Below are positions 8,472 to 16,091 of a stretch of DNA of 26,353 nt, one piece after another; positions within the stretch are counted from its first letter, which is position 1, and every line of letters begins with the position of its first letter. Position numbers and translations under genes: made by a program. Source of the DNA: UBA660 sp046704245 (lineage in GTDB: Bacteria; Bacillota_I; Bacilli_A; RF39; UBA660). The notes under the pieces were generated by a model, which was not told the origin of the DNA, made no database searches, and saw nothing but the letters and a program-made list of their open reading frames with translations. Location: NCBI GenBank assembly GCA_046704245.1, contig JBJKSD010000009.1, positions 1-26,353 on the forward strand. Reading direction: 5' to 3'.

Positions 8472-8657
8472 AGCCTGGTTGGTTCGAATTTATTTATAAA
8501 AAACCGACTAAGTAAAAGATAAGGGAATCTAATGAATAGCTTGTGTTGAAAGCCTATCCATTAAGTGAATAGGAATCCTAATAGTTGTTCGGTGATACCC
8601 ACCTGTACATATAACAGGTTTTATCTTTAAATAATGCGGCCTTCCGGGTCTTTTTTT
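8472..8657 (+). ncRNA. ssrS: Structured small RNA, probable 6S RNA
   Basis: A ~185-base non-coding stretch between a coding stop and a new promoter. TATAAT at 8460-8465 would start a transcript near 8472. I see a 5' hairpin (GTTGGTT/AACCGAC), a closing stem AAAGATAA (8515-8522) with TTATCTTT (8620-8627), an apical stem CCTAT/ATAGG (8553-8557 with 8569-8573), then a short GGTG...CACC hairpin and CCTGT/ACAGG on the 3' side. A GC-rich hairpin and seven T residues (8651-8657) end it. The length, the long interrupted hairpin and the segments GTTGAAAGCCTATCC, GGAATCCT and TTCGGTGATACCCACC look like Firmicute 6S RNA as I remember it. 6S RNA binds the sigma-A holoenzyme. The exact family needs a covariance-model check. 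Confidence 0.55.
8636..8657 (+). terminator. Terminator of the 6S-like RNA
   Basis: Short GC-rich hairpin (GGCC...GGTC within 8638-8650) followed by TTTTTTT. Confidence 0.65.
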
Positions 8658-8661
8658 GTGG

Positions 8662-8690
8662 TTGACAAAATATACCAGAAGTCATATAAT
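8662..8690 (+). promoter_or_regulatory. Perfect consensus sigma-A promoter
   Basis: TTGACA (8662-8667), 17-base spacer, TATAAT (8685-8690). It drives the first sigma-like gene (TTG start at 8721) and separates it from the upstream RNA. Confidence 0.9.
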
Positions 8691-8720
8691 AAAAGCAATT
8701 AGAAGTATGGAGGTTTTAGT

Positions 8721-9239
8721 TTGAGTAGTAGAAGTAAAATAACCGATGAAGAAATTATGAGATTAGTAGTAGGTGCAAAGGATGGTAATCAAGTAATTAA
8801 AGAAACATTAGTTAAAAATTATGAAAGAGATGTAGAAGTAATAGCCCATAGTTATATTAATTTTGATTCTTTAACTATTTATGATATGGAAGATTTAATT
8901 AGTGATGGTAAATTAGGTTTATTTGAAGCAATTGAACATTATAATTTAAAAAGTAATTTACCATTTGGAACATATGCAACATTTTGGATTTTTGCAGCTA
9001 TATATTTTAAAAATTTAGAACCTAAAATATATAGAAAACTTGTTAATGGTAAAATAAATGCAGATAAACAAGTTAAAAAAATAACAATTGCTGAAAAAGT
9101 ATTTATGGATGAAAACAATCGCCAACCTAAAAAAGATGAATTAGTATCAATATTAGCAAGATATTATAAACTCGACGAAAAAGTTGAAAGACCTACTAAA
9201 AAAGAAGAAATAAATGAAAAACAATATATTAGAGTATAA
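8721..9239 (+). CDS. Sigma-70 region 2/3-like protein lacking region 4 (first of three)
   Basis: A 172-residue protein. Residues 11-45 resemble sigma regions 1.2/2.1. DLISDGKLGLFEAIEHYN (58-75) and FGTYATFWI (82-90) match the region 2.2-2.4 core that binds the RNA polymerase clamp and melts the -10 box. Residues 118-148 (IAEKVFMDENNRQPKKDELVSIL) look like the start of region 3. The protein then ends in a charged tail with no region 4 helix-turn-helix, the part that would read -35 and bind the flap. It starts at TTG, 7 bases after GGAGG, under a perfect promoter. Known region-2-only proteins include B. subtilis RsoA, which works with the separate subunit SigO. A role as half-sigma, RNA polymerase modulator or decoy is inference. 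Confidence 0.72.
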   Translation: MSSRSKITDEEIMRLVVGAKDGNQVIKETLVKNYERDVEVIAHSYINFDSLTIYDMEDLISDGKLGLFEAIEHYNLKSNLPFGTYATFWIFAAIYFKNLEPKIYRKLVNGKINADKQVKKITIAEKVFMDENNRQPKKDELVSILARYYKLDEKVERPTKKEEINEKQYIRV

Positions 9240-9253
9240 TAATACTCTTTTTT
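9231..9253 (+). terminator. Terminator after the first sigma-like gene
   Basis: AGAGTAT (9231-9237), loop AATA, ATACTCT (9242-9248), then T residues. It overlaps the stop codon, and a new promoter follows directly. Confidence 0.75.
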
Positions 9254-9254
9254 A

Positions 9255-9283
9255 TTGACATTTTTTTCCAATGATGTTAGTAT
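9255..9283 (+). promoter_or_regulatory. Promoter for the second and third sigma-like genes
   Basis: TTGACA (9255-9260), 17-base spacer and TAGTAT (9278-9283) preceded by TG (extended -10). The following TATAAC at 9281 would need a 20-base spacer and is less likely. Confidence 0.6.
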
Positions 9284-9306
9284 AACTATTTATATTGGAG
9301 GGTAAT

Positions 9307-9933
9307 ATGGTTAGTGTTAGTAATTTAGAACAATTAAAACCATGTAGTTTATTACGTGGTAAGGACTTAATGGAATTTTTAGATGAAGTAAATGACGATA
9401 AAGAAAGAGTAGGAGCTTTTCTTAGAATAACCGAAGATGCTGGGAATTATGGTGATTTAATTATATTATTTGCTAAGATGGTACGATATGATTTACCTGA
9501 AAATAAAAATATAATTGAAGATGGACTTGAAGGTTTTTATAAAGCTGTACAAAGATTTTATAATCACTATGATGAAAGAGAACGTGATGATAAATTATTT
9601 TTAGCTGTTACTTTACATTGGTTATTCTTACATACATATGTACAAAATGTTTATTTGTGTGAAAATGCCGATCAAGTATTTAATGTAAAAGCTAATATAT
9701 TAGCAGCGGCTGAGGAAAAGAATAATCCTAAATATGAAACATTTAAAGATATAGAATATGATATATATTTGCAAATAGAACAAAATAAAATTGTTTGTCA
9801 TAATCCAATATTTTTTAGAATAACTCCGGAATTTTTAAATGAAGTAATTGATAACTTAAAAGAATCTTATTCGGTTCCAGTTTTTGATGAAGATATTAAA
9901 ACACATAAATATGGCCCAAGAAAAGTTAGGTGA
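9307..9933 (+). CDS. Degenerate sigma region 2-like protein (second of three)
   Basis: A 208-residue protein. I chose ATG 9307 because the TTG at 9295 overlaps the ribosome binding site GGAGGG. Residues 69-86 (IIEDGLEGFYKAVQRFYN) and 98-110 (FLAVTLHWLFLHT) line up with the region 2 core of its neighbours (DLISDGKLGLFEAIEHYN, FGTYATFWI; DLMNDAYDGLLRAINFFD, FSSCVEWWI), but the polymerase- and DNA-contact positions are eroded. The middle and end (residues 120-208) match nothing I know. No helix-turn-helix is obvious. The gene ends in TGA, 5 bases before the TTG of the third gene, so the two are translationally close and share a promoter. Taken alone I would not have called it sigma-like; position and alignment to its neighbours carry the call. 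Confidence 0.55.
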   Translation: MVSVSNLEQLKPCSLLRGKDLMEFLDEVNDDKERVGAFLRITEDAGNYGDLIILFAKMVRYDLPENKNIIEDGLEGFYKAVQRFYNHYDERERDDKLFLAVTLHWLFLHTYVQNVYLCENADQVFNVKANILAAAEEKNNPKYETFKDIEYDIYLQIEQNKIVCHNPIFFRITPEFLNEVIDNLKESYSVPVFDEDIKTHKYGPRKVR

Positions 9934-9938
9934 TTTAA

Positions 9939-10559
9939 TTGGAAAAAACAGATTATAATCTTATGGTATTTTATAATCCTAAATATAATGCTGAACTACA
10001 TGATACTAGTTGTTTATCAGAGGAAGAAAAATTAAAAAATATATTACAAATAAAAAATAATGGTTCCATGAAAAAAGAAGCATTAACTATAATAGAGGAA
10101 GAATTTTATCCCATTATGCAAGCATTTGTTGAAATTAGTTATGTAATTTTACATAATGATTTTTCATCAGCCAAACAAATTAATTATGATGATTTAATGA
10201 ACGATGCCTATGATGGATTATTAAGAGCAATTAATTTTTTTGATACAAGAAGTGGTTATCATTTCTCCTCATGTGTTGAATGGTGGATAGGAGCTAACAC
10301 TTTACTTAAACGAATATTAGATCGAAATAAATTTAAATCTTTAACTGAAAGAGCACAAGTAGATGAACAGATAAAAATGTTAGAACGACAAAAAAGAGAT
10401 TATTATAATCTCCATCAAGATACTCCACCTAATGAAGTATTACCAACCTTATTTTATGAAGTATATAATACCAATGGACAAGTTGAAGTTAAATTAATAA
10501 TGAAAAAGGAAAAGAGTGAAAAAAGGCCAAAAAAATTATATCGACCTTATTTTAAATAA
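9939..10559 (+). CDS. Sigma-70 region 2/3-like protein lacking region 4 (third of three)
   Basis: A 206-residue protein with the clearest region 2 core of the trio: YDDLMNDAYDGLLRAINFFD (83-102) and FSSCVEWWIGA (109-119) correspond to the conserved DLIQEGNIGL...FSTYATWWI pattern of sigma-70 factors, including the paired tryptophans of the -10 melting helix. Residues 136-172 carry a weak region 3-like helix ending in TPPNEVLP (compare REPTxEEL). The last ~35 residues are Lys/Arg-rich and no region 4 follows. The N-terminal ~80 residues form an extension. It starts at TTG after AGGTGA, coupled to the previous gene, and ends on a strong terminator. Function unknown; binding to RNA polymerase is the natural hypothesis. 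Confidence 0.68.
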   Translation: MEKTDYNLMVFYNPKYNAELHDTSCLSEEEKLKNILQIKNNGSMKKEALTIIEEEFYPIMQAFVEISYVILHNDFSSAKQINYDDLMNDAYDGLLRAINFFDTRSGYHFSSCVEWWIGANTLLKRILDRNKFKSLTERAQVDEQIKMLERQKRDYYNLHQDTPPNEVLPTLFYEVYNTNGQVEVKLIMKKEKSEKRPKKLYRPYFK

Positions 10560-10582
10560 AAAAAGAGTATTTACTCTTTTTT
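10559..10582. terminator. Bidirectional terminator between the sigma-like operon and rarA
   Basis: A6-GAGTA / TACTC-T6 hairpin with a two-base loop. It closes the sigma-like operon and the convergent rarA gene. Confidence 0.85.
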
Positions 10583-11786
10583 ATTTTTTATCTAATTTAT
10601 CTTTAATACTTTTTAGTATTCTTTCGTTTTGATTATCTTTAGGAAGGTAATATTGTCTATCTATTATTTTATCTGGTAAATATTGCTGTTTAACATAACT
10701 GTTAGGATAGTTATGAGGATATTTATAATCTTTAGATGTTGTTTTTAAATGATTAGGGACATTACCAGTATTGCCAGTTTCAATATCTTTTAAAGCATTA
10801 TCTATGGCGATAATAGCACTATTTGATTTGGGTGATAAGGCTAGTTCGATCGTTACTTCTGCTAATGGAATTCTAGCTTCGGGTAATCCTAAACGTTCTG
10901 AGGCATCAATGGCAGCCATTACTTTCATGCCCATAGTAGGATTAGCTAAACCAATATCTTCATAGGCAATAACTGACATTCTTCTGAATATACTTTCTAG
11001 ATCACCAGCTTCTATCAATCTAGCTAAATAGTGGAGGGAAGCATTAACATCACTTCCTCTAATTGATTTCTGGAAAGCACTTAGCACATCAAAATGACCA
11101 TCTTGATCTTTATCGTGAAAGAAAATTGGTTTATTATTGATCTTTAATAAGTGTTCTTTCGTTATTTTTTTATCTTTTGAGGAATAATAAGCCATCTCTA
11201 ATAGATTATAAGCAAACCTAAGGTCACCAGAAGCTAATTTAACGATATATTCTAGTTCTTTATCATTTATACCTATATCTTCTAAAATGTTGCTAGAAAC
11301 GGCTCTTTTTAAGCCTTTTAAGATATCATTATCATTTAATTCTTTCAATTCAAATATTTGACATCTACTTCTAATAGCCGGATTAATTTTATGATATGGA
11401 TTAGCAGTAGTAAGACCTATTAATGTAATTAAACCACTTTCTAATTGAGGTAATAATAAATCTTGTTTATCTTTATTTAAACGATGTATTTCATCCATAA
11501 TTAATAACATACCATTATACATTTTAGCTTCTTCTACTACGATATCAAAATCCTTTTTATTATTAATAACAGCATTTAATCTTCGAAATGGAATATTTAA
11601 TTCATTTACTATAGCATTAGCAATAGAAGTTTTACCTATACCAGGTTTACCATATAAAATCATTGAAAATAATCTTTTATTCTTAATTAAATTAGTTAAA
11701 ATCTTATCTTTACCTATTAAATGTGATTGACCTAACACTTCACTTAATTTAGTAGGTATTAATTTAATAGCTAATGGTTCATTCAT
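10581..11786 (-). CDS. rarA: Replication-associated recombination protein A (AAA+ ATPase)
   Basis: A 401-residue AAA+ protein of the RarA/MgsA/WRNIP1 family, which acts at stalled or damaged replication forks. Walker A GKPGIGKT is at residues 46-53, Walker B LLIMDEIH at 94-101, and the sensor/arginine-finger region GLTTANPYHKINPAIRSRC follows. The C-terminal tetramerisation half is present (SAFQKSIRGSDVNASLHYLARLIE, EDIGLA, YPHNYPNSYVKQQYLP). Length and domain order are normal for the family. The start is ATG after AGGTGAT. It is a single-gene unit, convergent with the sigma-like operon and divergent from xerD. Confidence 0.96.
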   Translation of the reverse strand: MNEPLAIKLIPTKLSEVLGQSHLIGKDKILTNLIKNKRLFSMILYGKPGIGKTSIANAIVNELNIPFRRLNAVINNKKDFDIVVEEAKMYNGMLLIMDEIHRLNKDKQDLLLPQLESGLITLIGLTTANPYHKINPAIRSRCQIFELKELNDNDILKGLKRAVSSNILEDIGINDKELEYIVKLASGDLRFAYNLLEMAYYSSKDKKITKEHLLKINNKPIFFHDKDQDGHFDVLSAFQKSIRGSDVNASLHYLARLIEAGDLESIFRRMSVIAYEDIGLANPTMGMKVMAAIDASERLGLPEARIPLAEVTIELALSPKSNSAIIAIDNALKDIETGNTGNVPNHLKTTSKDYKYPHNYPNSYVKQQYLPDKIIDRQYYLPKDNQNERILKSIKDKLDKK

Positions 11787-11825
11787 AATATCACCTAACT
11801 ATATTTTAACAAATATAACCATCTT

Positions 11826-11855
11826 TTGACAGTAATATTAATATATTAATATAAA
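11826..11855 (+). promoter_or_regulatory. Promoter for xerD-deoB
   Basis: TTGACA (11826-11831), 18-base spacer and TATAAA (11850-11855). A second TATAAT at 11873-11878 lies close to the start codon at 11896 and could be an alternative -10. Confidence 0.5.
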
Positions 11856-11895
11856 TAATTAAAAGGCCATGATATAATAAAGTTAAGGTGATAAT

Positions 11896-12792
11896 ATGCA
11901 ATATAACTTACTAGATTATTTAAATTATATCATCGTAGAAAAAAAATTAAGTACTAATACTAAAAAATCATATCAGACTGATTTAACTAAATATATTGAA
12001 TATTTAATTAGTAAAAGAAAAAAAGAAAATATTAAAGATGTTAATAAAGAAGATATTGTGTCTTATATTGAAAGTTTAGGTAAAAAAAAGCTATCTCCCA
12101 GATCAATAGCAAGAAAGATTACAGCTATTAAAAACTTTCATAAATATTTATTAAAAGAAAAGATAACTAATAATAATCCTAGTGAATATATAGATATGCC
12201 AAAACTAGGTAGATCCTTACCCAAATCATTATCGGTTGAGGAAGTAAATAAATTATTAAATATTAATCCCAATAATGCTTATGAATACCGTAATAAAGCT
12301 ATGCTAGAGTTATTATATGCTACTGGACTTAGGGTGAGTGAACTAATCAATTTAAAAATACACGATGTGAATATAAATATGAGTATAGTTAGGTGTATTG
12401 GAAAAGGAAATAAAGAAAGAATTATTCCCATTGGGGATATGGCTATTGAGTCTATTAAAGTATATTATAATAATTATCGCCATCAACTAATAAAAAATAA
12501 AATAAATGATTATTTATTTGTTAATAATAGAGGGCAAAGAATGACTAGACAAGGTTTTTATAAAATATTAAGAAAAACCGCTAAAGAGCAGGGGATACAT
12601 AAAGAATTTTCACCTCATACATTAAGACATTCATTTGCTACTCATTTATTAGAATTTGGTGCTGATTTAAGAAGTATTCAAGAAATGTTGGGGCATTCAG
12701 ATATATCTACTACTCAAATATATACCCATATAGGTAACGATTTAATAAGAAAAAATTATGATGAATTTCATCCTCGAAGTAAAAAAGATTAG
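11896..12792 (+). CDS. xerD: Tyrosine recombinase XerD
   Basis: A 298-residue tyrosine recombinase. The N-terminal SAM-like DNA-binding domain spans about 1-95. The catalytic set is complete: Arg146 (ATGLRVSEL), Lys170 (GKGNKE), His241 and Arg244 (HTLRHSFATH), His267 (LGHSD) and the nucleophile Tyr276 (TQIYTH). The size fits the XerC/XerD pair that resolves chromosome dimers rather than a phage integrase. XerD is preferred over XerC because deoB follows 12 bases after its stop, the same order as ripX/xerD-drm in Bacillus. It is therefore a housekeeping gene, not evidence of a mobile element, although such recombinases can be used by elements that insert at dif. Confidence 0.9.
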   Translation: MQYNLLDYLNYIIVEKKLSTNTKKSYQTDLTKYIEYLISKRKKENIKDVNKEDIVSYIESLGKKKLSPRSIARKITAIKNFHKYLLKEKITNNNPSEYIDMPKLGRSLPKSLSVEEVNKLLNINPNNAYEYRNKAMLELLYATGLRVSELINLKIHDVNINMSIVRCIGKGNKERIIPIGDMAIESIKVYYNNYRHQLIKNKINDYLFVNNRGQRMTRQGFYKILRKTAKEQGIHKEFSPHTLRHSFATHLLEFGADLRSIQEMLGHSDISTTQIYTHIGNDLIRKNYDEFHPRSKKD

Positions 12793-12804
12793 AAAGGTGA
12801 TTAT

Positions 12805-13965
12805 ATGAGATTTAAAAGAATATTTTTGATAGTCTTAGATTCTTTAGGAGTAGGAGCGGCTAAAGACGCTAGTAAGTATGATGATACTGGAGCTAATACT
12901 TTACAACATCTAATTGATAATTATAATCTTAATATACCCAATTTAAAACAACTTGGATTATTAAATGTTTTAGGAAATAATTTACCTAGTAAAGCTTATT
13001 ATACAATTGCTGAACCATTAAGTATTGGTAAAGATACTTTAACAGGTCATCATGAATTAATGGGGATAGAGACTATTAGTCCATTTAAAAGATTTACTGA
13101 TACAGGTTTTCCTAAAGAATTAATTGCTGAAATAGAGAAACAAACTAATCGAAAAGTAATAGGTAATAAAGCTGCTAGTGGAACAGAAATTATTAAAGAA
13201 TTGGGAGAAGAACATATAAGGACAGGAGCTTTAATTATTTATACATCAGCTGATTCAGTATTACAAGTAGCGGCTCACGAAAAAGTAATACCTGTAAATG
13301 AATTATACAATATATGTAAAATAATTAGACAAATTACTATGAAAGAAGAATGGAAGGTGGGTAGAATAATTGCTCGTCCTTTTATTGGAGAAAATGGTAA
13401 TTATATTAGAACTTCAAATAGACATGATTTTGCTCTTAAACCTATAAAAAAGACCGTATTAGACTATTTAAAAACTAATAATTATAGCGTTATTAGTATT
13501 GGTAAAATTAACGATGTATTTGATGGGGAAGGGATTACTGAAAATATTAAAATTAACGATAATTTAGATGGTATTAATAAGGTAATCGAAATCTTAGATA
13601 AAGATTTTACTGGATTATGTTTTATAAATTTAAATGATTTTGATTCAAAATACGGCCACAGACGCGATATAGTAGGGTATAGCAAAGCCTTAGAACAATT
13701 TGATAGTTATATACCTAATATTATAAATAAGTTAAATAATGATGATTTATTAATAATAACAGCTGATCATGGAAATGATCCAACATATAAAGGAACCGAT
13801 CATACGAGAGAGAACATACCAGTAATCATTTATTCTAAACAATTTAAAGAACCAAAAAGGTTAAAAACACTAGATACTTTTGCTAGTATAGGATATACTA
13901 TTGCTGATAATTTTAATGTAACTAAACCAGATATAGGTATTAGTATTCTAAATAAATTAAAATAA
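12805..13965 (+). CDS. deoB: Phosphopentomutase
   Basis: A 386-residue alkaline-phosphatase superfamily enzyme interconverting ribose (or deoxyribose) 1-phosphate and 5-phosphate in nucleoside salvage. Metal ligands are visible at Asp12 (VLDSLGVG), Asp280 and His285 (DFDSKYGH), Asp321/His322 (ADHGNDP) and His333 (GTDHTRE). The phosphorylated threonine is Thr80 in KDTLTGHHE. The length matches the family. It follows xerD with an AGAAAGGTGAT site and ends at a strong terminator, so it is the last gene of that two-gene operon. Confidence 0.96.
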   Translation: MRFKRIFLIVLDSLGVGAAKDASKYDDTGANTLQHLIDNYNLNIPNLKQLGLLNVLGNNLPSKAYYTIAEPLSIGKDTLTGHHELMGIETISPFKRFTDTGFPKELIAEIEKQTNRKVIGNKAASGTEIIKELGEEHIRTGALIIYTSADSVLQVAAHEKVIPVNELYNICKIIRQITMKEEWKVGRIIARPFIGENGNYIRTSNRHDFALKPIKKTVLDYLKTNNYSVISIGKINDVFDGEGITENIKINDNLDGINKVIEILDKDFTGLCFINLNDFDSKYGHRRDIVGYSKALEQFDSYIPNIINKLNNDDLLIITADHGNDPTYKGTDHTRENIPVIIYSKQFKEPKRLKTLDTFASIGYTIADNFNVTKPDIGISILNKLK

Positions 13966-13989
13966 AAACAACCCTATCAAGGTTGTTTT
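13965..13989. terminator. Bidirectional terminator after deoB
   Basis: AAAACAACC (13965-13973) pairs with GGTTGTTTT (13981-13989) around a seven-base loop. It also overlaps the 3' end of the convergent minus-strand gene. Confidence 0.85.
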
Positions 13990-14696
13990 CTTAATTCAAA
14001 TACTTTTCTATGTCTATCTAATTTAATAACTTTTTTTTCATCTGTTTTAAATGTTCTATATAAATGAGCTCTGTATTTTGTATCTTCTAATGCTGCAAGT
14101 ATTTCAAATAAATCTATTTCTTGATCATCGGTTAGTTGTCTGCTTCTGGAATGTCCTTGTTCCCAAGATACTACTTCACTTCCTTGAAGATTATAAATTA
14201 ATTCGCCGGTTGGATAATTGGTAATAAACATATCATTATATTCATTTTTTATATAATAATGGCGGTCTGTTATTTTTCGTGTATCTGAATCTAAGATATA
14301 AAATTCCCTTTTAGAAGTGGGATTACTAGAATATAAAAAAGCAACAATACATTTAGATTTAGTAATACCTTCATAACATATTTCTCCAATTTCTAGAAAA
14401 AAATCAGCCAAAGCATTAACTAATACTATATCTTCAGGAATATTAAAATTTACTGTACTTTGTCCGACAGGAATTATTATATTGTTACTATCCTTAACAT
14501 AAAAATAAATATTACCAATTGGTGAATGTGGTTTAACTAAGTTAACAATAATTATTTTTTGGGATAAAAGTATAGCCCTTAAATATTGCGGATTAGTAAT
14601 ATCCATATCCATACTTTGCCCATTAATAATTATTTTTTGTTTAGGAATACCCTCATCATTACTGCTACTAAAATTAGAACTATTCTCATCATCCAT
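13977..14696 (-). CDS. Hypothetical protein, 239 aa
   Basis: Not recognised. The first ~20 residues are Asp/Asn/Ser-rich and probably disordered. The middle (25-150) alternates short hydrophobic strands with polar turns, which suggests a mainly beta domain, and the last ~60 residues are charged and probably helical (QEIDLFEILAALEDTKYRAHLYRTF). There is no signal peptide, membrane helix or catalytic motif. TTGGAGT precedes the ATG. It is the most downstream gene of the minus-strand orphan island and appears to be a separate unit: the upstream gap is 369 bases and holds an extended -10 box on this strand. Confidence 0.75.
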   Translation of the reverse strand: MDDENSSNFSSSNDEGIPKQKIIINGQSMDMDITNPQYLRAILLSQKIIIVNLVKPHSPIGNIYFYVKDSNNIIIPVGQSTVNFNIPEDIVLVNALADFFLEIGEICYEGITKSKCIVAFLYSSNPTSKREFYILDSDTRKITDRHYYIKNEYNDMFITNYPTGELIYNLQGSEVVSWEQGHSRSRQLTDDQEIDLFEILAALEDTKYRAHLYRTFKTDEKKVIKLDRHRKVFELRKQP

Positions 14697-15065
14697 ATTT
14701 TTTACTCCAATACTACAGAATATATAAAAGAAATATTCTAATATTATTCTTATTTTTATCTTGATAGGGGGGTTCTAATGATGATATTAAAATTTAGTAA
14801 AATTTAGGATATTAAGTTAATTACAGTGTAGTTCGTACGATAAAAATAAAGATAATAAATATAAATAATATTAAAAATAATTTCTTCAAATATATTATAA
14901 CACATATAAAAGAGGGGAGTATATATAAATATTTTAATTTGAATATAAGTTAACATAATATATATTATAGGAAGTTATATTATGATAATATAATAATAAA
15001 ATCGTGCTCGGTCACTATCTCTACTATAGTATAATATAAATAAAAATCATCTAATTAGATGATTT
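14697..15065. other. Intergenic stretch of 369 bases, probably a long leader
   Basis: Very AT-rich with no credible ORF. On the minus strand TGTTATAAT (14896-14904, extended -10) could start a transcript with a ~190-base leader for the 13977-14696 gene. A palindrome TCGTACGA and a run of six G (plus strand) lie in that leader, but I could not build a convincing riboswitch. On the plus strand two GGAGG-like stretches are not followed by reading frames longer than ~10 codons. Confidence 0.45.
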
Positions 15066-15067
15066 TT
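15042..15067 (-). terminator. Perfect 26-base palindromic terminator
   Basis: Perfectly self-complementary: A5-TCATCTAA followed by its exact complement ending in T5. It overlaps the stop of the 105-residue gene on the minus strand and could work in both directions. Confidence 0.8.
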
Positions 15068-15383
15068 ATTTAATACCTTTCGGTATGTTATTTAAGTAAT
15101 TATAATAATATTTATTTGCGTAGTCAAGATATGATTTAATATCATATGATGGATGAGCATATTGAAAGCCCTGAACAATACCTATTTTACTTAGTTCGGT
15201 TTTATATACAGAAGGTATATCAGTTGATTCAAAATAACTTTTGATTCGTCTTTCTTCTTCGTCTATTTCACTTAATGGAGTGTGTGAATCTAGATTTTTT
15301 TCTTCAATTACTGAATGAGCTAAGCCACAGATATGTTGAATTCTTTCATTTATATCCAAACTTCTTCCATTAAATTCCTTCAT
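15066..15383 (-). pseudogene. Truncated paralog of the 17327-17776 protein, 105 aa
   Basis: Residues 15-75 align without a gap to residues 76-136 of the 149-residue protein encoded at 17327-17776: ICG vs IIG, ERRI vs ERRI, and IPSVYKTELSKIGIV vs IPPHFKTEYARSGII, all at a constant offset of 61. The N-terminal ~60 residues of the longer protein are missing. The ATG at 15383 has no ribosome binding site and directly follows the terminator of the preceding gene, and no separate promoter was found. The simplest reading is a 5'-truncated, possibly unexpressed copy, although a short leaderless protein cannot be excluded. The family is unknown. Confidence 0.5.
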
Positions 15384-15405
15384 AGCTATTATAAATAATT
15401 TAAAA

Positions 15406-15427
15406 AAATAAGAGTAAACTCTTATTT
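15406..15427 (-). terminator. Terminator of the 15422-17068 operon
   Basis: AAATAAGAG / CTCTTATTT stem with a TAAA loop, followed on the minus strand by a T run. It overlaps the stop codon of the 211-residue gene. Confidence 0.75.
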
Positions 15428-16057
15428 AAAAATTTTTACATTTTCTTTAGATTCTTCTTTTTCCTTTCCTATCATACATAAAGAATTATATAAATCATAA
15501 AACAAAAGATGAAATGGGTTATATTTTGAACCACTTCCACTGACTATAACATTAATCCCACTAACTTCATTAAGAGAGTTCTTTCCTTCAAAAAAACTAA
15601 CTACATAACTATCATCTTTTGGTTCAATTGTAAATGAAGGAGCTTCTTCGAAAGAATTATAATCACATTTCCATTCAATTATTCCATCTTTAGTTAACAA
15701 TTGATAATTTCTACTTTTTTTCTGACGTTCAATATATCTTTTACGATCAACTAATAATTTTTTATATTCTTCTTCATAATTTCTATTATAAATACTACAC
15801 TCTTCTTCTAATTCATCGATTTCAATCTTGGTTATTGGAAATTCAGCATTCATCACATTTTTAAATAAAGTATCAAATATTTCATATATTTCTTTATCTT
15901 CCCTACTTATAATAAAAGTAGGATTTTCTTTATAATTTTTTAAAACAAAATTTAAATTATCACTATTTATTATTGTTAAACTCTTACCATCCCTACTCTT
16001 TAATATTATATCAGTATAATTTCCCGAAATACTTTTAATAACCATTAATTTTCCCAT
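15422..16057 (-). CDS. Hypothetical protein, 211 aa
   Basis: Not recognised. Residues 1-60 look like a small beta-rich domain. Residues 75-120 are dominated by Glu, Lys, Tyr and Arg and are probably a helical or coiled-coil linker. Residues 125-195 return to beta-strand-like patterns with a Gly/Ser turn (VSGSGSKYNPFHLLFYD). The tail is Lys/Glu-rich. There is no membrane segment or signal peptide. A good AGGAGTGAT site precedes the ATG. It follows the 118-residue gene by 34 bases and is the last gene of the unit that begins at 17068. Confidence 0.72.
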   Translation of the reverse strand: MGKLMVIKSISGNYTDIILKSRDGKSLTIINSDNLNFVLKNYKENPTFIISREDKEIYEIFDTLFKNVMNAEFPITKIEIDELEEECSIYNRNYEEEYKKLLVDRKRYIERQKKSRNYQLLTKDGIIEWKCDYNSFEEAPSFTIEPKDDSYVVSFFEGKNSLNEVSGINVIVSGSGSKYNPFHLLFYDLYNSLCMIGKEKEESKENVKIFK

Positions 16058-16091
16058 ATTATCACTCCTATATTGAATAAAATATTATAAT

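Noticed and set aside
8472..8657. The structured RNA as a riboswitch leader of the sigma-like gene
   Set aside because: It ends at its own hairpin plus T7, and a perfect separate promoter for the gene follows, so it is more likely an independent RNA.
9295..9306. TTG at 9295 as start of the second sigma-like gene
   Set aside because: This TTG is part of the TTGGAGGG ribosome binding site; ATG at 9307 is correctly spaced.
11896..12792. Tyrosine recombinase as the integrase of a mobile island
   Set aside because: Its size, complete Xer motif set and position directly before deoB match chromosomal xerD, so it does not show that the orphan genes are mobile.
14778..14810. Short plus-strand ORF after a G-rich ribosome-binding-like stretch
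   Set aside because: Only about 10 codons before a stop; no sign of a conserved peptide.
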